Of a stretch of DNA of 64,000 nt, positions 51,400 to 60,771 are shown piece by piece. The stretch comes from PRS1 sp965250265 (GTDB taxonomy: Bacteria; Bacteroidota; Bacteroidia; Flavobacteriales; Flavobacteriaceae), in contig CBDFNO010000015.1 of assembly GCA_965250265.1 (NCBI GenBank), forward strand, positions 310,001 to 374,000. The letters are read 5' to 3'. The position numbers were made by a program, and so were the translations under genes. Positions within the stretch are counted from its first letter, which is position 1; each line of letters opens with the position of its first letter. Under the pieces are notes generated by a model, which saw nothing but the letters and a program-made list of their open reading frames with translations, had not been told where the DNA came from and made no database searches.

Positions 51400-52932
51400 T
51401 TAATTTTGTTGCATCTTTGGTAATAATGCCTTCATGCCATAGCGTATTCTACCCTTTAATCCAGCTTTAACAATATGATTAAAGGTACTTATTGGCAACT
51501 TATAAATAATCTCTTTAGATAGTTTAACTTTCTTTCCTGGTCCTTGTAAACGAAATTGTGTCGCTTGAGTAGGTCCATACATTAAATGTAACCACAATTT
51601 TGGATTAAGTAAAAAATATTTAACTATTGGAGGATAACAACCTATAATTTTAGCTAAATCGTTCATATACTTATGATAATCGACTAAACTACGGATGCGT
51701 ATAGCGTTTTCTTCAAACTGCTTCTTATATACATCAATATCATTGTTTGCACTTTCAACCATCAATTCAGGCTTTGGTAGTTTTGATTCCCCTGAAAAAA
51801 TAAGAGCACAATAACGTGACTGCATTTCCATAACTGGAAACTGGCTACCAAATCCTGGTCGTGCCCAACCTATCCAAGCCAGACGATCCCCAACATTGGG
51901 ATGAAACATGTGCTTGTACATACTTCTTGGGTCAACTGCTTGGAGATCTTCAGGCATAAAATCAGCATTATTTACATACCCTGTACTAAAAACTACAATA
52001 TCAATATTTTCCAGAGTAACTCCATCTGCCGTTTTTAAGATTCGTCCACCATCATTAACACTGACAATATCACCAACTACTCTACAACCATAATTAGCAA
52101 TAGCCTTTGGTAAAGCAAGTGTTTTTGTGCCATAAATTCCCCAAATACCATTCTTTGAGCTTACTTTTTCATTTAAATCAGCTAAAGCATCAAAGACTGG
52201 ATCTTTTCTTTCACGTTCTAATTTTAAAACAAATGGGCTCAAACGTCTTCCATATTCACGTGGTAAATCCCAAATGCCACGATGAGTGGATACATCAGCT
52301 GCATGGTCACCACGTTTTCGTGGCACTATCCAACCAGTAGTCTCTCTTAAACTTACCCAACATTGTTTAGCAACTTTAGATATCTCATAGGCAACATCAG
52401 AACCCGACTCGCCTCCTCCAACAACTAAAACATTTTTATCTTTAAAACTTTTTGCATTTTTATAATCTCTGGAATGTGAATAAGGTACAGTTGTAAGTTC
52501 TTTATGCCAATTAGGAAACCTTGGAATATTATTGTTCCCTATCGCCAATATAAGTCTCTCACATTGCAAAATCTCTCCAGAGTTTAGTTCAATTTGCCAA
52601 TAATCGTTTTCAATTGAAGTAACTCCATCAACACGAGCGCCAAAACGAATATGATTAGTAACATGAAAATGATTAGAATAGGATTTCCAATAATCAACTG
52701 CTTCATCTTTAGTCCAGAAGTGATGATTCATTCCTTCACCAGCCCAAAAATCTGAAAACATACTGAATGTAACCGAAGACGTAAGCAGAAGATTGTCATA
52801 ACTATCGGCAAACACACCACCAAGCTTATCGGACTGTTCTAAACACAAAACGTCATCGAAGCCTTTTTCAAGAAGTTCTTTTGTGGCAACAATCCCACCA
52901 GGACCTGCTCCAATTACAATACAACTAATCAT
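51400..52932 (-). CDS. Flavin-containing monooxygenase-like enzyme
   Basis: A 510-residue class B flavoprotein monooxygenase: FAD motif GAGPGGIVATKELL (about 8-21), FMO-type signature region TVPYSHSRDYKNA (about 148-160), NADPH motif VVGGGESGSDVA (about 170-181) and a later STGYVN motif. Such enzymes put one oxygen on N, S or carbonyl groups. Its start overlaps the preceding gene by 8 bp. It sits at the 3' end of the putative sulfation cluster. Confidence 0.88.
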   Translation of the reverse strand: MISCIVIGAGPGGIVATKELLEKGFDDVLCLEQSDKLGGVFADSYDNLLLTSSVTFSMFSDFWAGEGMNHHFWTKDEAVDYWKSYSNHFHVTNHIRFGARVDGVTSIENDYWQIELNSGEILQCERLILAIGNNNIPRFPNWHKELTTVPYSHSRDYKNAKSFKDKNVLVVGGGESGSDVAYEISKVAKQCWVSLRETTGWIVPRKRGDHAADVSTHRGIWDLPREYGRRLSPFVLKLERERKDPVFDALADLNEKVSSKNGIWGIYGTKTLALPKAIANYGCRVVGDIVSVNDGGRILKTADGVTLENIDIVVFSTGYVNNADFMPEDLQAVDPRSMYKHMFHPNVGDRLAWIGWARPGFGSQFPVMEMQSRYCALIFSGESKLPKPELMVESANNDIDVYKKQFEENAIRIRSLVDYHKYMNDLAKIIGCYPPIVKYFLLNPKLWLHLMYGPTQATQFRLQGPGKKVKLSKEIIYKLPISTFNHIVKAGLKGRIRYGMKALLPKMQQN

Positions 52933-53461
52933 GATTTTCTTCTAATTTAATCACTTTTAAGTCCGCCATTTTAACTAAAGAAAGTATATTTTCATCAATT
53001 TCTTTTAGTGGCTTTATTTTATCAACAAATACGTCTGCTAATTCAATAGGTATAATTTCGATTAATTCAGAATATAAGAATTTGTTAGTTGGCTTGGAAC
53101 TGGTTTGAACTGAAATTCTTGAGAAAAACCCAAAACCCTTGTCTTGTTCTGTTTTAAAATCTTTTTGTAACCAATTGGGTAATTTAATCTGAAATGATCC
53201 TATAAACTCTTTGTTAAAATTGATGCCAGAATTATAAAGCGTTTTTCCTAATAAACCTCCTGCAATAATTTTGTTGTGCGCCTCTTTAAGTGGCTGTCCA
53301 TTAATATTCAAGAATCTAACAATACCTAAAGTTCTTGATATCCCCTTTTTATCATTTAATTGAATAATTCTAATGTCCTCATCCTGTCTAACGATATGCA
53401 AATCTATAGAACCAAATAGTTTTTCTAATGTACTGGTATGCAAGTCTTCATAATTTATCAT
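52925..53461 (-). CDS. Hypothetical cytosolic protein co-translated with the monooxygenase
   Basis: A 178-residue protein without signal peptide or membrane segment. It looks alpha/beta: RIIQLNDKKGISRTLGIVRF, then HNKIIAGGLLGKTLYNSGI, then ELIEIIPIELADVFVDKI. I do not recognise a family; the middle part is vaguely like small lyase folds (chorismate-lyase-like) but this is weak. Its stop overlaps the monooxygenase start by 8 bp, so the two probably act in one pathway. Confidence 0.7.
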   Translation of the reverse strand: MINYEDLHTSTLEKLFGSIDLHIVRQDEDIRIIQLNDKKGISRTLGIVRFLNINGQPLKEAHNKIIAGGLLGKTLYNSGINFNKEFIGSFQIKLPNWLQKDFKTEQDKGFGFFSRISVQTSSKPTNKFLYSELIEIIPIELADVFVDKIKPLKEIDENILSLVKMADLKVIKLEENHD

Positions 53462-53546
53462 TCAAAAATAAGGTCTAAATTGATTAAAAAAACGAAAATA
53501 CAAAAACTTTGACCATTTTTTTCAAGCGGTTTGTTAAGTTTACTAT

Positions 53547-54713
53547 CTATGCTTTTTTAGATTTATGTCCTACTAAATAAAAGACAAATAGTATAATACT
53601 TAAACCTAATAAAATACCAGCTAAAATTAAAAATAATTGTGATTGAGAAATAGAATCTAAAAATGGAAGAAGAATTATTGGTGATAAAAATTGACCCATA
53701 AACCAAAAAGTAGTTAACCTGCCTATCTCTCTTCCTCTTATTTCTGGTGGTGCCAATTGCATGACCCAAATATTGGCATTGGGAATCATAACACCCATTC
53801 CTAAACCTCCAAGAAGCATTGCTACCATGACCATCTCATAAGAATTTCCATAAGCAATACACACATAAGCAATTGCCATTAAAAAATATCCTATCCCGAA
53901 TATTTGTTTAAATCCGAACCTATCTTTAATTTTAGAATAAGAAATTGCCCCAACAGCAGAGAAAAAAGTAGTAGAGGCAATTGCAATACCAATAAGAGCA
54001 TTTTTTTCAATTCCAATAGATTTTAGATGAAAAGGTATTTGTACAGGAATTATAAAAAATAAAATCCACATCAACATAACATTTATAAACACAAACCATA
54101 TAATAGCCGGAGACTTTATTAATTTATTGTCACTTTTAACTTCTGAATGAACAGTTGGCTCTTTCAAAAACAAATAAGCAAAGGGTAAAACAACTATTGA
54201 GAAAAAGTAAAGTAAAAAAGGAACTCTCCAATTAATATCGGCTAAAATTCCACCAAGTGTTATAAATATTATCCCACCCAATGACATTACAGCAATTTGT
54301 AAGCCAGCAAATTTTTGTCTTGACTTCCCTTGATAATAATCGGCGATCAAAGTGGTAACAATAGTCATTGAAATGCCTACACTTATTCCTAATAAAGCTC
54401 TACCTGCTAGTATGAAATAAATATTATCTAACCAATATCCTGAACTGCCACCAACTGCATATAGTATTAGAGAAATCCCTAATAATCTAAGCCTACCAAA
54501 TTTATCAATGATCATACCAGCAAATATTGCACTTAAAGCAATAAATAGTCCTGGAAATGATAATGTAAGCTTTACTAATTTTTCCCCATTTGGAATATCA
54601 GAAAAAGCATTGGTCATATCTGGTAAAGAAGCAGATATGGTAATCATAGACATAATAGTCAAACTGCTTACTAATAACAACGCCAACTTAACTTGCCAAC
54701 TTTCAGAATTCAT
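53547..54713 (-). CDS. MFS transporter
   Basis: A 388-residue inner-membrane protein with 12 hydrophobic segments. The loop 2-3 motif GMIIDKFGRLRLLG (about 65-78) and the start of helix 4 (GRALLGISVGISM) are typical of drug/metabolite exporters of the major facilitator superfamily. Set between the oxidation and sulfation genes, it may export or import their product. Substrate unknown. Confidence 0.92.
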   Translation of the reverse strand: MNSESWQVKLALLLVSSLTIMSMITISASLPDMTNAFSDIPNGEKLVKLTLSFPGLFIALSAIFAGMIIDKFGRLRLLGISLILYAVGGSSGYWLDNIYFILAGRALLGISVGISMTIVTTLIADYYQGKSRQKFAGLQIAVMSLGGIIFITLGGILADINWRVPFLLYFFSIVVLPFAYLFLKEPTVHSEVKSDNKLIKSPAIIWFVFINVMLMWILFFIIPVQIPFHLKSIGIEKNALIGIAIASTTFFSAVGAISYSKIKDRFGFKQIFGIGYFLMAIAYVCIAYGNSYEMVMVAMLLGGLGMGVMIPNANIWVMQLAPPEIRGREIGRLTTFWFMGQFLSPIILLPFLDSISQSQLFLILAGILLGLSIILFVFYLVGHKSKKA

Positions 54714-54748
54714 AGTTTAATTTCTAATTAAATTAATGATTAAACTTA

Positions 54749-55432
54749 TCATTCTCCCATGTTTCCTTTCATAAGCTGTGGAAGCATTTCTTTAAAGTTC
54801 TCTTTCTTATTTAAATGAGGAAGCGGATCTGCTGGCTCTTCAACTCCTAAAAATTTACAAATTGGTCCCCAGCCATCTCTTACATCATAAACTAATAATT
54901 TTTCTTGTGGCACAAAGGCTTTTACAGCTTCAATATGATCTTCCCAAACTTTTTTAGCAAATTCTTTATCCAGAAATTTCCCTTTTAGTTCATCCGCAAA
55001 AAAAACTTTTTTGAAGAATTTAATACATTTAACTACATTACGAACACGAGAATTAGTTAGTAATTTACCAATCATTTTAATTTTTTCAAGTGGTGTTTGT
55101 GGTCCTGCTCTAAAAACAGTTCTGTCTACACTTTTATACCATCCTTCAAAATCTCTTACGGTTAGAATAACCTTTGCATCAGGATATTTTTTCATATGTT
55201 CCTTATACCAAGGGTATCCAGGAAAATCAACAGTAGCATCATAATTGTTATACAATCCATCCCAATCTGTATCACCAGTTTCATCCAGGGTTTTCCAATA
55301 GTGAAGCATTGTTGGATTAACAAGAAGTTCTTTCATGTGGTACACTTTAGAATGCCCAAGTGTTTCCAAACATCTTTTAAGTGTTGTTGTGCCAGTTCTT
55401 GGAAAACCAGCTCCTATAATTTTAATAGACAT
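54749..55432 (-). CDS. Sulfotransferase family protein (NAD-dependent-epimerase-neighbour type)
   Basis: A 227-residue cytosolic PAPS-dependent sulfotransferase of the eukaryote-like Sulfotransfer family (Sulfotransfer_4): IGAGFPRTGTTTLKRCLETL (5'-PSB loop, about 5-24), KVILTVRDFEGWYKSV (3'-PB region, about 89-104) and a C-terminal KLLVYDVRDGWGPICKFLGVE in part. It should sulfate a small molecule. It is 35 bp from the MFS gene and 31 bp from the first ASST gene. Confidence 0.88.
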   Translation of the reverse strand: MSIKIIGAGFPRTGTTTLKRCLETLGHSKVYHMKELLVNPTMLHYWKTLDETGDTDWDGLYNNYDATVDFPGYPWYKEHMKKYPDAKVILTVRDFEGWYKSVDRTVFRAGPQTPLEKIKMIGKLLTNSRVRNVVKCIKFFKKVFFADELKGKFLDKEFAKKVWEDHIEAVKAFVPQEKLLVYDVRDGWGPICKFLGVEEPADPLPHLNKKENFKEMLPQLMKGNMGE

Positions 55433-55463
55433 TATATTTTAATTTATTAATTAATATTAATTT

Positions 55464-57107
55464 TTATTGAATACTATCTTTTGTAGGTGGAGGTGGTGGC
55501 ATTTTAAAGACAGAAGGTTTTGGTTGCGAATCTAACGCTTTCAAATCTTTGCCTTCAAATGCTGGATAATCAGGTGAGAAATGAGTGCTTCTAAACTGAC
55601 CATAAATAAAAGGTCCTGTTGGTTGAGCTGGTGAACCATCTGGTAATTTATACTTAAAATTGTATGGATTCCAATATTCCCATACGATATCTTTTTCAGG
55701 GGTAACTTCTATAAAACGACCTTTTGCTCCAGAAGTAATTAATGTATTTCCATTTTTTAATCTTTGGGCTCCTGAAATAAATGCTGAGTACATAGAATAC
55801 TTGTCGGGAGCTGTATAACTCCAAGAAGTATCAGAAGGTCCATAAATACCCTCATCAGAAAGCGCATAAGCTCCATTTTCATTAGTTGTAGGAGTAAATT
55901 CCAATACAGCACTATAATTTCCAATATCGCCAATAGAAACCTGAGGATCTGGAGAACCAGACATAAGAGCAGCAAATACCGATGGTAATTTGTTATTTGG
56001 GTTTACAATGTCGTTGTTAAACACCATAAGGTTTCCTGCTCCTGGATACCCTTCAGGAATCCATTTTATATCATGTTGTCCAAAGAGTTTTTGATCCTCT
56101 TTAGTGCCTTGTCCATAATTTGCAGGGTTTCCCCATCTATACAATAAATCGCCAGCACTACCTTTAGCTTCTTCAGTAGTGGTATTATGATCGATTATAT
56201 ATATTTCGCTAAAATGTGGAATACTTATTACTATTTGGTCTAATTCAGGATTATAACCTATAGCATTTACATGAGATATGTCTGATGTTTGATTATCAAC
56301 AGTTGCATTTGAGGTTACAAAACCCATTTTTTTCATACCATTTATTTGTTCTTCTGTCATTGGAGGGCCTCCTTCAGCATGAACATTGATATTAATTTTC
56401 TGTGGATTATCAGCTATTACACCATAATTTTGTTTGGTAGAATCAATGTCCTGTATTAAATGATCCCACATGTGCCATTCCCAAACAATTTCACCTCCAT
56501 TTGGTTTGGTAGGCTTAATTTCAATTATTTTATCAGGCCAAATTCCAGCTTTTGCCGTATGTTTTGGGTCTCTACCTGCTTCAATAGCCTCTTCTGGTGT
56601 TTTAACTTCGTATGCTATAGCTAAAATATTTCCATTGGGCATGATTTCAATATCGTGATGTGTTAATTCATTTTCGTTAGCATATTCAAAATCCCAAACC
56701 ATATTTCCTTCCCAATCATATTCTCTAATTCTTCCTGCTTGTCCTCCTGCAGCAAAAGTTGGGAAATCGATATCTCTTTCTAGCCTTATAAGATGACCGT
56801 TTTCAAGAAGATAACCATGTAACAATGTACTTAATTCTCCTTTCCATGAGTGAACAATATCACCATCCATATTCATAAGATACGATTGTGTACTATTTCC
56901 AGGTGAAAATAAAACATATCCTTCTGTAGCTTGGTCGGTTTTATTAATTAATCCTCTTTTAGATGTAGCACCTGTTATAGTTCTTGTGTCTTCTGGTTTC
57001 CATTGGCGAATTTCAACCTTTTCAGTAATTTGTTCTTTAGAATTATCTTTTTTACAGGAAAAAACAAAAAACAATGTCAACAATGATAAAATAAAGCGAA
57101 TTTTCAT
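55464..57107 (-). CDS. Arylsulfate sulfotransferase (ASST)-like lipoprotein 1
   Basis: A 547-residue lipoprotein (lipobox FVFSCKK) with a beta-propeller ASST-like fold: THHDIEIMPNGNILAIAYE, EWHMWDHLIQD, FGQHDIKWIPEG and SGAQRLKNGNTLIT. Conserved histidines in these motifs fit the family's sulfohistidine mechanism, which moves sulfate from a phenolic sulfate donor to an acceptor without PAPS. The C-terminus is Pro-rich. Acts in the periplasm or at the surface. Paralog of the next gene. Confidence 0.85.
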   Translation of the reverse strand: MKIRFILSLLTLFFVFSCKKDNSKEQITEKVEIRQWKPEDTRTITGATSKRGLINKTDQATEGYVLFSPGNSTQSYLMNMDGDIVHSWKGELSTLLHGYLLENGHLIRLERDIDFPTFAAGGQAGRIREYDWEGNMVWDFEYANENELTHHDIEIMPNGNILAIAYEVKTPEEAIEAGRDPKHTAKAGIWPDKIIEIKPTKPNGGEIVWEWHMWDHLIQDIDSTKQNYGVIADNPQKININVHAEGGPPMTEEQINGMKKMGFVTSNATVDNQTSDISHVNAIGYNPELDQIVISIPHFSEIYIIDHNTTTEEAKGSAGDLLYRWGNPANYGQGTKEDQKLFGQHDIKWIPEGYPGAGNLMVFNNDIVNPNNKLPSVFAALMSGSPDPQVSIGDIGNYSAVLEFTPTTNENGAYALSDEGIYGPSDTSWSYTAPDKYSMYSAFISGAQRLKNGNTLITSGAKGRFIEVTPEKDIVWEYWNPYNFKYKLPDGSPAQPTGPFIYGQFRSTHFSPDYPAFEGKDLKALDSQPKPSVFKMPPPPPTKDSIQ

Positions 57108-57138
57108 AATAGTATATTAAATTAAATAAATAGATGGT

Positions 57139-58707
57139 TTATTCCTCTTCTTTTTTTTCTGGTTTAGGAGGTAGTTTAAATGCTTTTGGTTGTGGATCTA
57201 AAGGAACTAATTCCCTGTCTTTTAAACCAGGATGATCTACCGGAATAAAATTTGATCTAAATTGCATGAAAGTCGCTGGCATTGGTGACATTGGATCTCC
57301 ATTAGGTTCGTGAATATTTCCTCTATACTGACTTAAATATTCCCAAACAATCTCTCTCTCTGATGTAACTTCAAAAAAGCGTCCTTTTGGTCCTTCGTTA
57401 ATAAATGTGTTTCCATTTTGCATGCGTTGAGCTCCAGAAATAAAACTCCCATAAAAAGAAAGTGTATCTGGTGCAATATATGTCCATTCAGGCTCATTGG
57501 GACTGAAACGATTATTTTCCATGAGAAGATAATTTCCATCTTCATCTTTCATTGGCTTAAGTTCGTAAACCGCCGAATAATCTAAACTATCTTTAATTAA
57601 AGGTATATCATTATTGAAAAAGGTAAGATTTCCAGCACCAGGTTTCCCTTTTTCTATCCAACGAACATCATGCTGGCCAAAAGATTGTTGATTTGTAGAA
57701 TCCCCTTGACGATAGTTTTGTGGGTTTCCCCATCTAAATAAAAAATCTCCTCCTTTACCCATTTTACCTCCACTATGACTTGAAGCTTCTTCTGATGTAG
57801 TACTATGATCAATGATAAAGATTTCATCTAGAACTGGTGAACTAAATACAATTTGATCTAATTCTGAATTATAATCTATCGCGTTTACATGATAAAAATC
57901 AGACCCTCTATTATCTATAGTTTGATTTCGCCAAATAAAGGCCGCATTGGAAGCACGTAAAGCATCCAAACTATCTTGTGAAATTGGATCAGGTAATTTC
58001 CTTCCTTTATTAATATCGAGCAATTCGGGATGTGCCACTACATCTCCAAAGTTGTCCATATCTGGGTCATAGTCTTGTACTAAATGATCCCAAAAATGCC
58101 ATTCCCAAACTACTTTCCCATGAGTTTTATCAACTTGTGCTATCTCTACAATTTTATCTGGCCAAAGTCCAGCTTTTGGTATTTGTTCAGAATTTCTTCC
58201 AGCCTTCAATACATCTTCTGCCGAAATTGCTTCCCATGCAATTGCTAATACATTTCCATTTGGCATAACTGCAATATCATGATGTGCATGTTCCTCTTCA
58301 TCGGCATATTCTAAATCCCATAATATTTTACTGTCCCAGCTTATTTTTTGAATTCTACCCGCTTCACCACCACCTGCAAACACCGGAAAATCAAGATCGG
58401 TAGCCATAAGTGTAATTGAGCCATCATCATTTAAATATGGGCTATGCGTTGCATAATTCCCTTTCCATTCATGTACAACTTCACCATTACGATTAAGAAG
58501 ATAAATAGAAGCAGAATTAGTTGGGCTAAACATTACATATCCTGAAGTAAGATTTTCTGAAGTCTTGGTGAGCCCTCTTGGAATATAATGCCCAAACATA
58601 TTTCGACCATTATTATCGGGTTCTTGTTCAACAGGTTTTTGTTGATTACAGTTAAAAAAAAGAAACATAGCGATAAGGGTGAAGGCATACAATAGAATTC
58701 TTTTCAT
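57139..58707 (-). CDS. Arylsulfate sulfotransferase (ASST)-like lipoprotein 2
   Basis: A 522-residue lipoprotein (lipobox FFNCNQQ), same architecture as its neighbour: AHHDIAVMPNGNVLAIAWE, EWHFWDHLVQD, FGQHDVRWIEKG, SGAQRMQNGNTFIN. The two differ mainly at the N-terminus and in the GGKMGKGGDFLFRWG loop. Tandem duplication with divergence is likely. It is the 5'-most gene of the minus-strand cluster; the gap to the divergent hydrolase is 153 bp. Confidence 0.85.
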   Translation of the reverse strand: MKRILLYAFTLIAMFLFFNCNQQKPVEQEPDNNGRNMFGHYIPRGLTKTSENLTSGYVMFSPTNSASIYLLNRNGEVVHEWKGNYATHSPYLNDDGSITLMATDLDFPVFAGGGEAGRIQKISWDSKILWDLEYADEEEHAHHDIAVMPNGNVLAIAWEAISAEDVLKAGRNSEQIPKAGLWPDKIVEIAQVDKTHGKVVWEWHFWDHLVQDYDPDMDNFGDVVAHPELLDINKGRKLPDPISQDSLDALRASNAAFIWRNQTIDNRGSDFYHVNAIDYNSELDQIVFSSPVLDEIFIIDHSTTSEEASSHSGGKMGKGGDFLFRWGNPQNYRQGDSTNQQSFGQHDVRWIEKGKPGAGNLTFFNNDIPLIKDSLDYSAVYELKPMKDEDGNYLLMENNRFSPNEPEWTYIAPDTLSFYGSFISGAQRMQNGNTFINEGPKGRFFEVTSEREIVWEYLSQYRGNIHEPNGDPMSPMPATFMQFRSNFIPVDHPGLKDRELVPLDPQPKAFKLPPKPEKKEEE

Positions 58708-58795
58708 TTGAAGAAAGATATTAGTTAGATATGCTATAAATATACTGAAATTATTTCTTACAAAATTTTAGTAAACTAGCAGAGAGGCATTTAAT

Positions 58796-58827
58796 TTGTT
58801 ATATGTTATTTAATAATACTAATTTTG
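58796..58827 (+). promoter_or_regulatory. Promoter of the alpha/beta hydrolase gene
   Basis: TTG at 58796-58798 and TAATTTTG (58820-58827, matching TAnnTTTG) are 21 bp apart. The predicted start near 58834 favours ATG at 58861 as the gene start, over an in-frame TTG at 58834. Confidence 0.5.
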
Positions 58828-58860
58828 TAACATTTGAAACATATATTCTCTAATATAACA

Positions 58861-59535
58861 ATGACAAATAACTTTTTTTATAAAGTATTTATGTGTCTCA
58901 TTTTAATGGTGTTTAATATTCAAATAAGTATGACTGCCAATGATGGTTTTGAATTGATTTCTTACACAACCGAAGATGGTGGAGTTATTGAAGCTTCTTA
59001 TTTTGAAGCTGACAAAGATCTTGTCGTAATCTTTGCTCATGGTGCCATTTTTAATAAAGAAAGCTGGTATTTTTTGGCTGAAAGATTACAAAAAGAAGGA
59101 GTCTCTTCCATTTCTTTAGATTTTAGAGGTTATGGTAATAGTAAAAAAGGGAGCACCAATAAAAAATCACTAGATATTTTAGGTGCAGTTGATTATTTAA
59201 AAGAAAAAGGGTTTAAGAAAATAGCAATTGTTGGTGGAAGTATGGGTGGAGCAGCTGTTTTAAATGCATTGGATATAAAGACTGATGCTGTTATAGAAAA
59301 AGTAGTGCTCCTTGCTCCAGCTGGTGGTATTGGAGTTGCGAGTAAATCCATAAAGAAGCTAATTGTAGTGTCAAAAAATGAAGGGCTATTTTCTCGTGTT
59401 AATACCATATATAAAGAATCAGCACACCCCAAAGAACTAAAAATATATCCAGGATCAATCCATGCTCAACACATGTTCAAAGCTGAATATAGTGATGAGC
59501 TTACAAAGCTGATTATTAGTTTTTTAAAAAATTAA
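58861..59535 (+). CDS. Alpha/beta hydrolase (exported)
   Basis: About 224 residues from ATG 58861. The N-terminal hydrophobic segment (FYKVFMCLILMVFNIQISMT) suggests export or anchoring. Alpha/beta-hydrolase motifs: IFAHGAIFN (oxyanion region), LDFRGYGNS, nucleophile Ser in IVGGSMGGAA (about 130-139) and a C-terminal His in YPGSIHAQHMF. Substrate unknown; esterase or lipase-like. Confidence 0.85.
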   Translation: MTNNFFYKVFMCLILMVFNIQISMTANDGFELISYTTEDGGVIEASYFEADKDLVVIFAHGAIFNKESWYFLAERLQKEGVSSISLDFRGYGNSKKGSTNKKSLDILGAVDYLKEKGFKKIAIVGGSMGGAAVLNALDIKTDAVIEKVVLLAPAGGIGVASKSIKKLIVVSKNEGLFSRVNTIYKESAHPKELKIYPGSIHAQHMFKAEYSDELTKLIISFLKN

Positions 59536-59631
59536 TGATAGAATTACGTTTCAGGAGCATTTAGTTGTGGTCTTCTAAAGATAATAAGACTATTAAAATG
59601 TCATATAATAAAAAACATTCTCAATATTCTA

Positions 59632-59658
59632 CAAAAAAAGCCACAAATTAATGTGGCT
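59632..59658 (-). terminator. Minus-strand terminator
   Basis: AGCCACA (59639-59645) pairs with TGTGGCT (59652-59658); on the minus strand seven T follow. It lies about 165 bp beyond the SGNH gene stop, past another terminator, so it may close an unrelated short minus transcript. Confidence 0.65.
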
Positions 59659-59760
59659 CCCCTTACCAGAAAATAAGTAAATAGACTTAGTTCAAGGCAA
59701 TAAGACTATATAGTATATATATAACAGTTAAAATTGCAAATGCCCTACTTGTTAAAATCA

Positions 59761-59786
59761 AAAAAGCCTTCCAAAAGGAAAGCTTT
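59761..59786 (-). terminator. Terminator of the SGNH hydrolase gene
   Basis: AAAGC-C-TTCC and GGAA-A-GCTTT pair with one mismatch, 4-base loop, followed by TTTTTT on the minus strand, 38 bp past the stop. Confidence 0.7.
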
Positions 59787-59823
59787 CAATCAATTTATTT
59801 TGACAAGTATATTGTTTACATCA

Positions 59824-60474
59824 CTATTCACTGAATAAAGATTCATAAATAATTTCGGCGGCAACATTACTTCCTGCTAGAGATGGATGAAACCCATCAG
59901 GACCATAATAGGAAAAATCATTAGTATCATCAAAATAAGATTTCCAAACTTCTCCTACAGGGCATAAAATATCATTATTTAAATTAGCAGCCTCTGTATA
60001 ACTAAATATAACACCTTCAAACGTTGAGTAATATGTTAAAGAAGGCCAAACCATATAATATGCAAGCTGGGTATTATTATTTTTACATAATGCACTAATT
60101 TTTCCTCCATATTCAATCAATAGTTCTCTCCCATAATCTTGTGATGAAGGTCCTTGTTGTACTATTACAAAATCATAGTCACCACTTTCTATATGCGTTT
60201 GAATAACACCATCTTCCCAATGATCTATTAGTGCATAATTCCCATATGCAACCATAGTTATTTCAACATCTTTACCATTAGCCAATGCAAAAGACTTAAC
60301 TAAATTTGGTAAATCATTTACATAAGTTAAACTGTTACCAATAAAAAGAAGATTATAATTTGAAAGATTATTATTTGTATTAATTTCTAAACCTGAATCT
60401 AATTGTTCATTATTACAAGAACTACACATAAGTATTCCTACAAAGAAAAAAACATTGAAAATTAATTTTTTCAT
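59824..60474 (-). CDS. SGNH/GDSL-type hydrolase lipoprotein
   Basis: A 216-residue lipoprotein (lipobox MCSSCNN). SGNH blocks: FIGNSLTYVND (block I, Ser nucleophile, about 44-54), VAYGNYAL (block II area), VIVQQGPSSQ (block III) and DGFHPSLAGS (block V, Asp-x-x-His). It may deacetylate or de-esterify glycans. Stands alone, divergent from the epimerase operon with a 297-bp gap. Confidence 0.85.
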   Translation of the reverse strand: MKKLIFNVFFFVGILMCSSCNNEQLDSGLEINTNNNLSNYNLLFIGNSLTYVNDLPNLVKSFALANGKDVEITMVAYGNYALIDHWEDGVIQTHIESGDYDFVIVQQGPSSQDYGRELLIEYGGKISALCKNNNTQLAYYMVWPSLTYYSTFEGVIFSYTEAANLNNDILCPVGEVWKSYFDDTNDFSYYGPDGFHPSLAGSNVAAEIIYESLFSE

Positions 60475-60633
60475 AATCTATAATTATTTCTTTTTATAAG
60501 GATGCATCTTTATACAAAAGGTTGCTTTAAGTTATCCAAAATTTACAATGTAAAGAGCTTTTACTTCTTACAACTTCCAAAAGTATTTACCGGAAATGCA
60601 AAAGCATTTAATATGTCAATGTTTTAAAGAATA

Positions 60634-60646
60634 ACGCAAACCGTTT
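60634..60646. promoter_or_regulatory. Weak LacI-like half site in the 60.5-60.8 kb gap
   Basis: ACGCAAACCGTTT matches the reverse complement of the susC-side operator (ACGCAAACGTTT) except for one extra C. The 297-bp gap between the SGNH gene and the epimerase gene is otherwise AT-rich with no other clear signal. Confidence 0.2.
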
Positions 60647-60771
60647 AAAAAATAAAAAAAGCTATATTGCATTTATCATAACAATTACTTGCCAATTAAA
60701 CACTTGTAAGCTTAATTCAAATGGACGATATTGAAATTCTTTTTAATTTTACCTCTTAACTATTTTATACA

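Noticed and set aside
60634..60646. LacI-like operator in the epimerase upstream region, as a confident site
   Set aside because: The central spacing is off by one base from the good palindrome, and one half is degenerate; kept only as a low-confidence feature.
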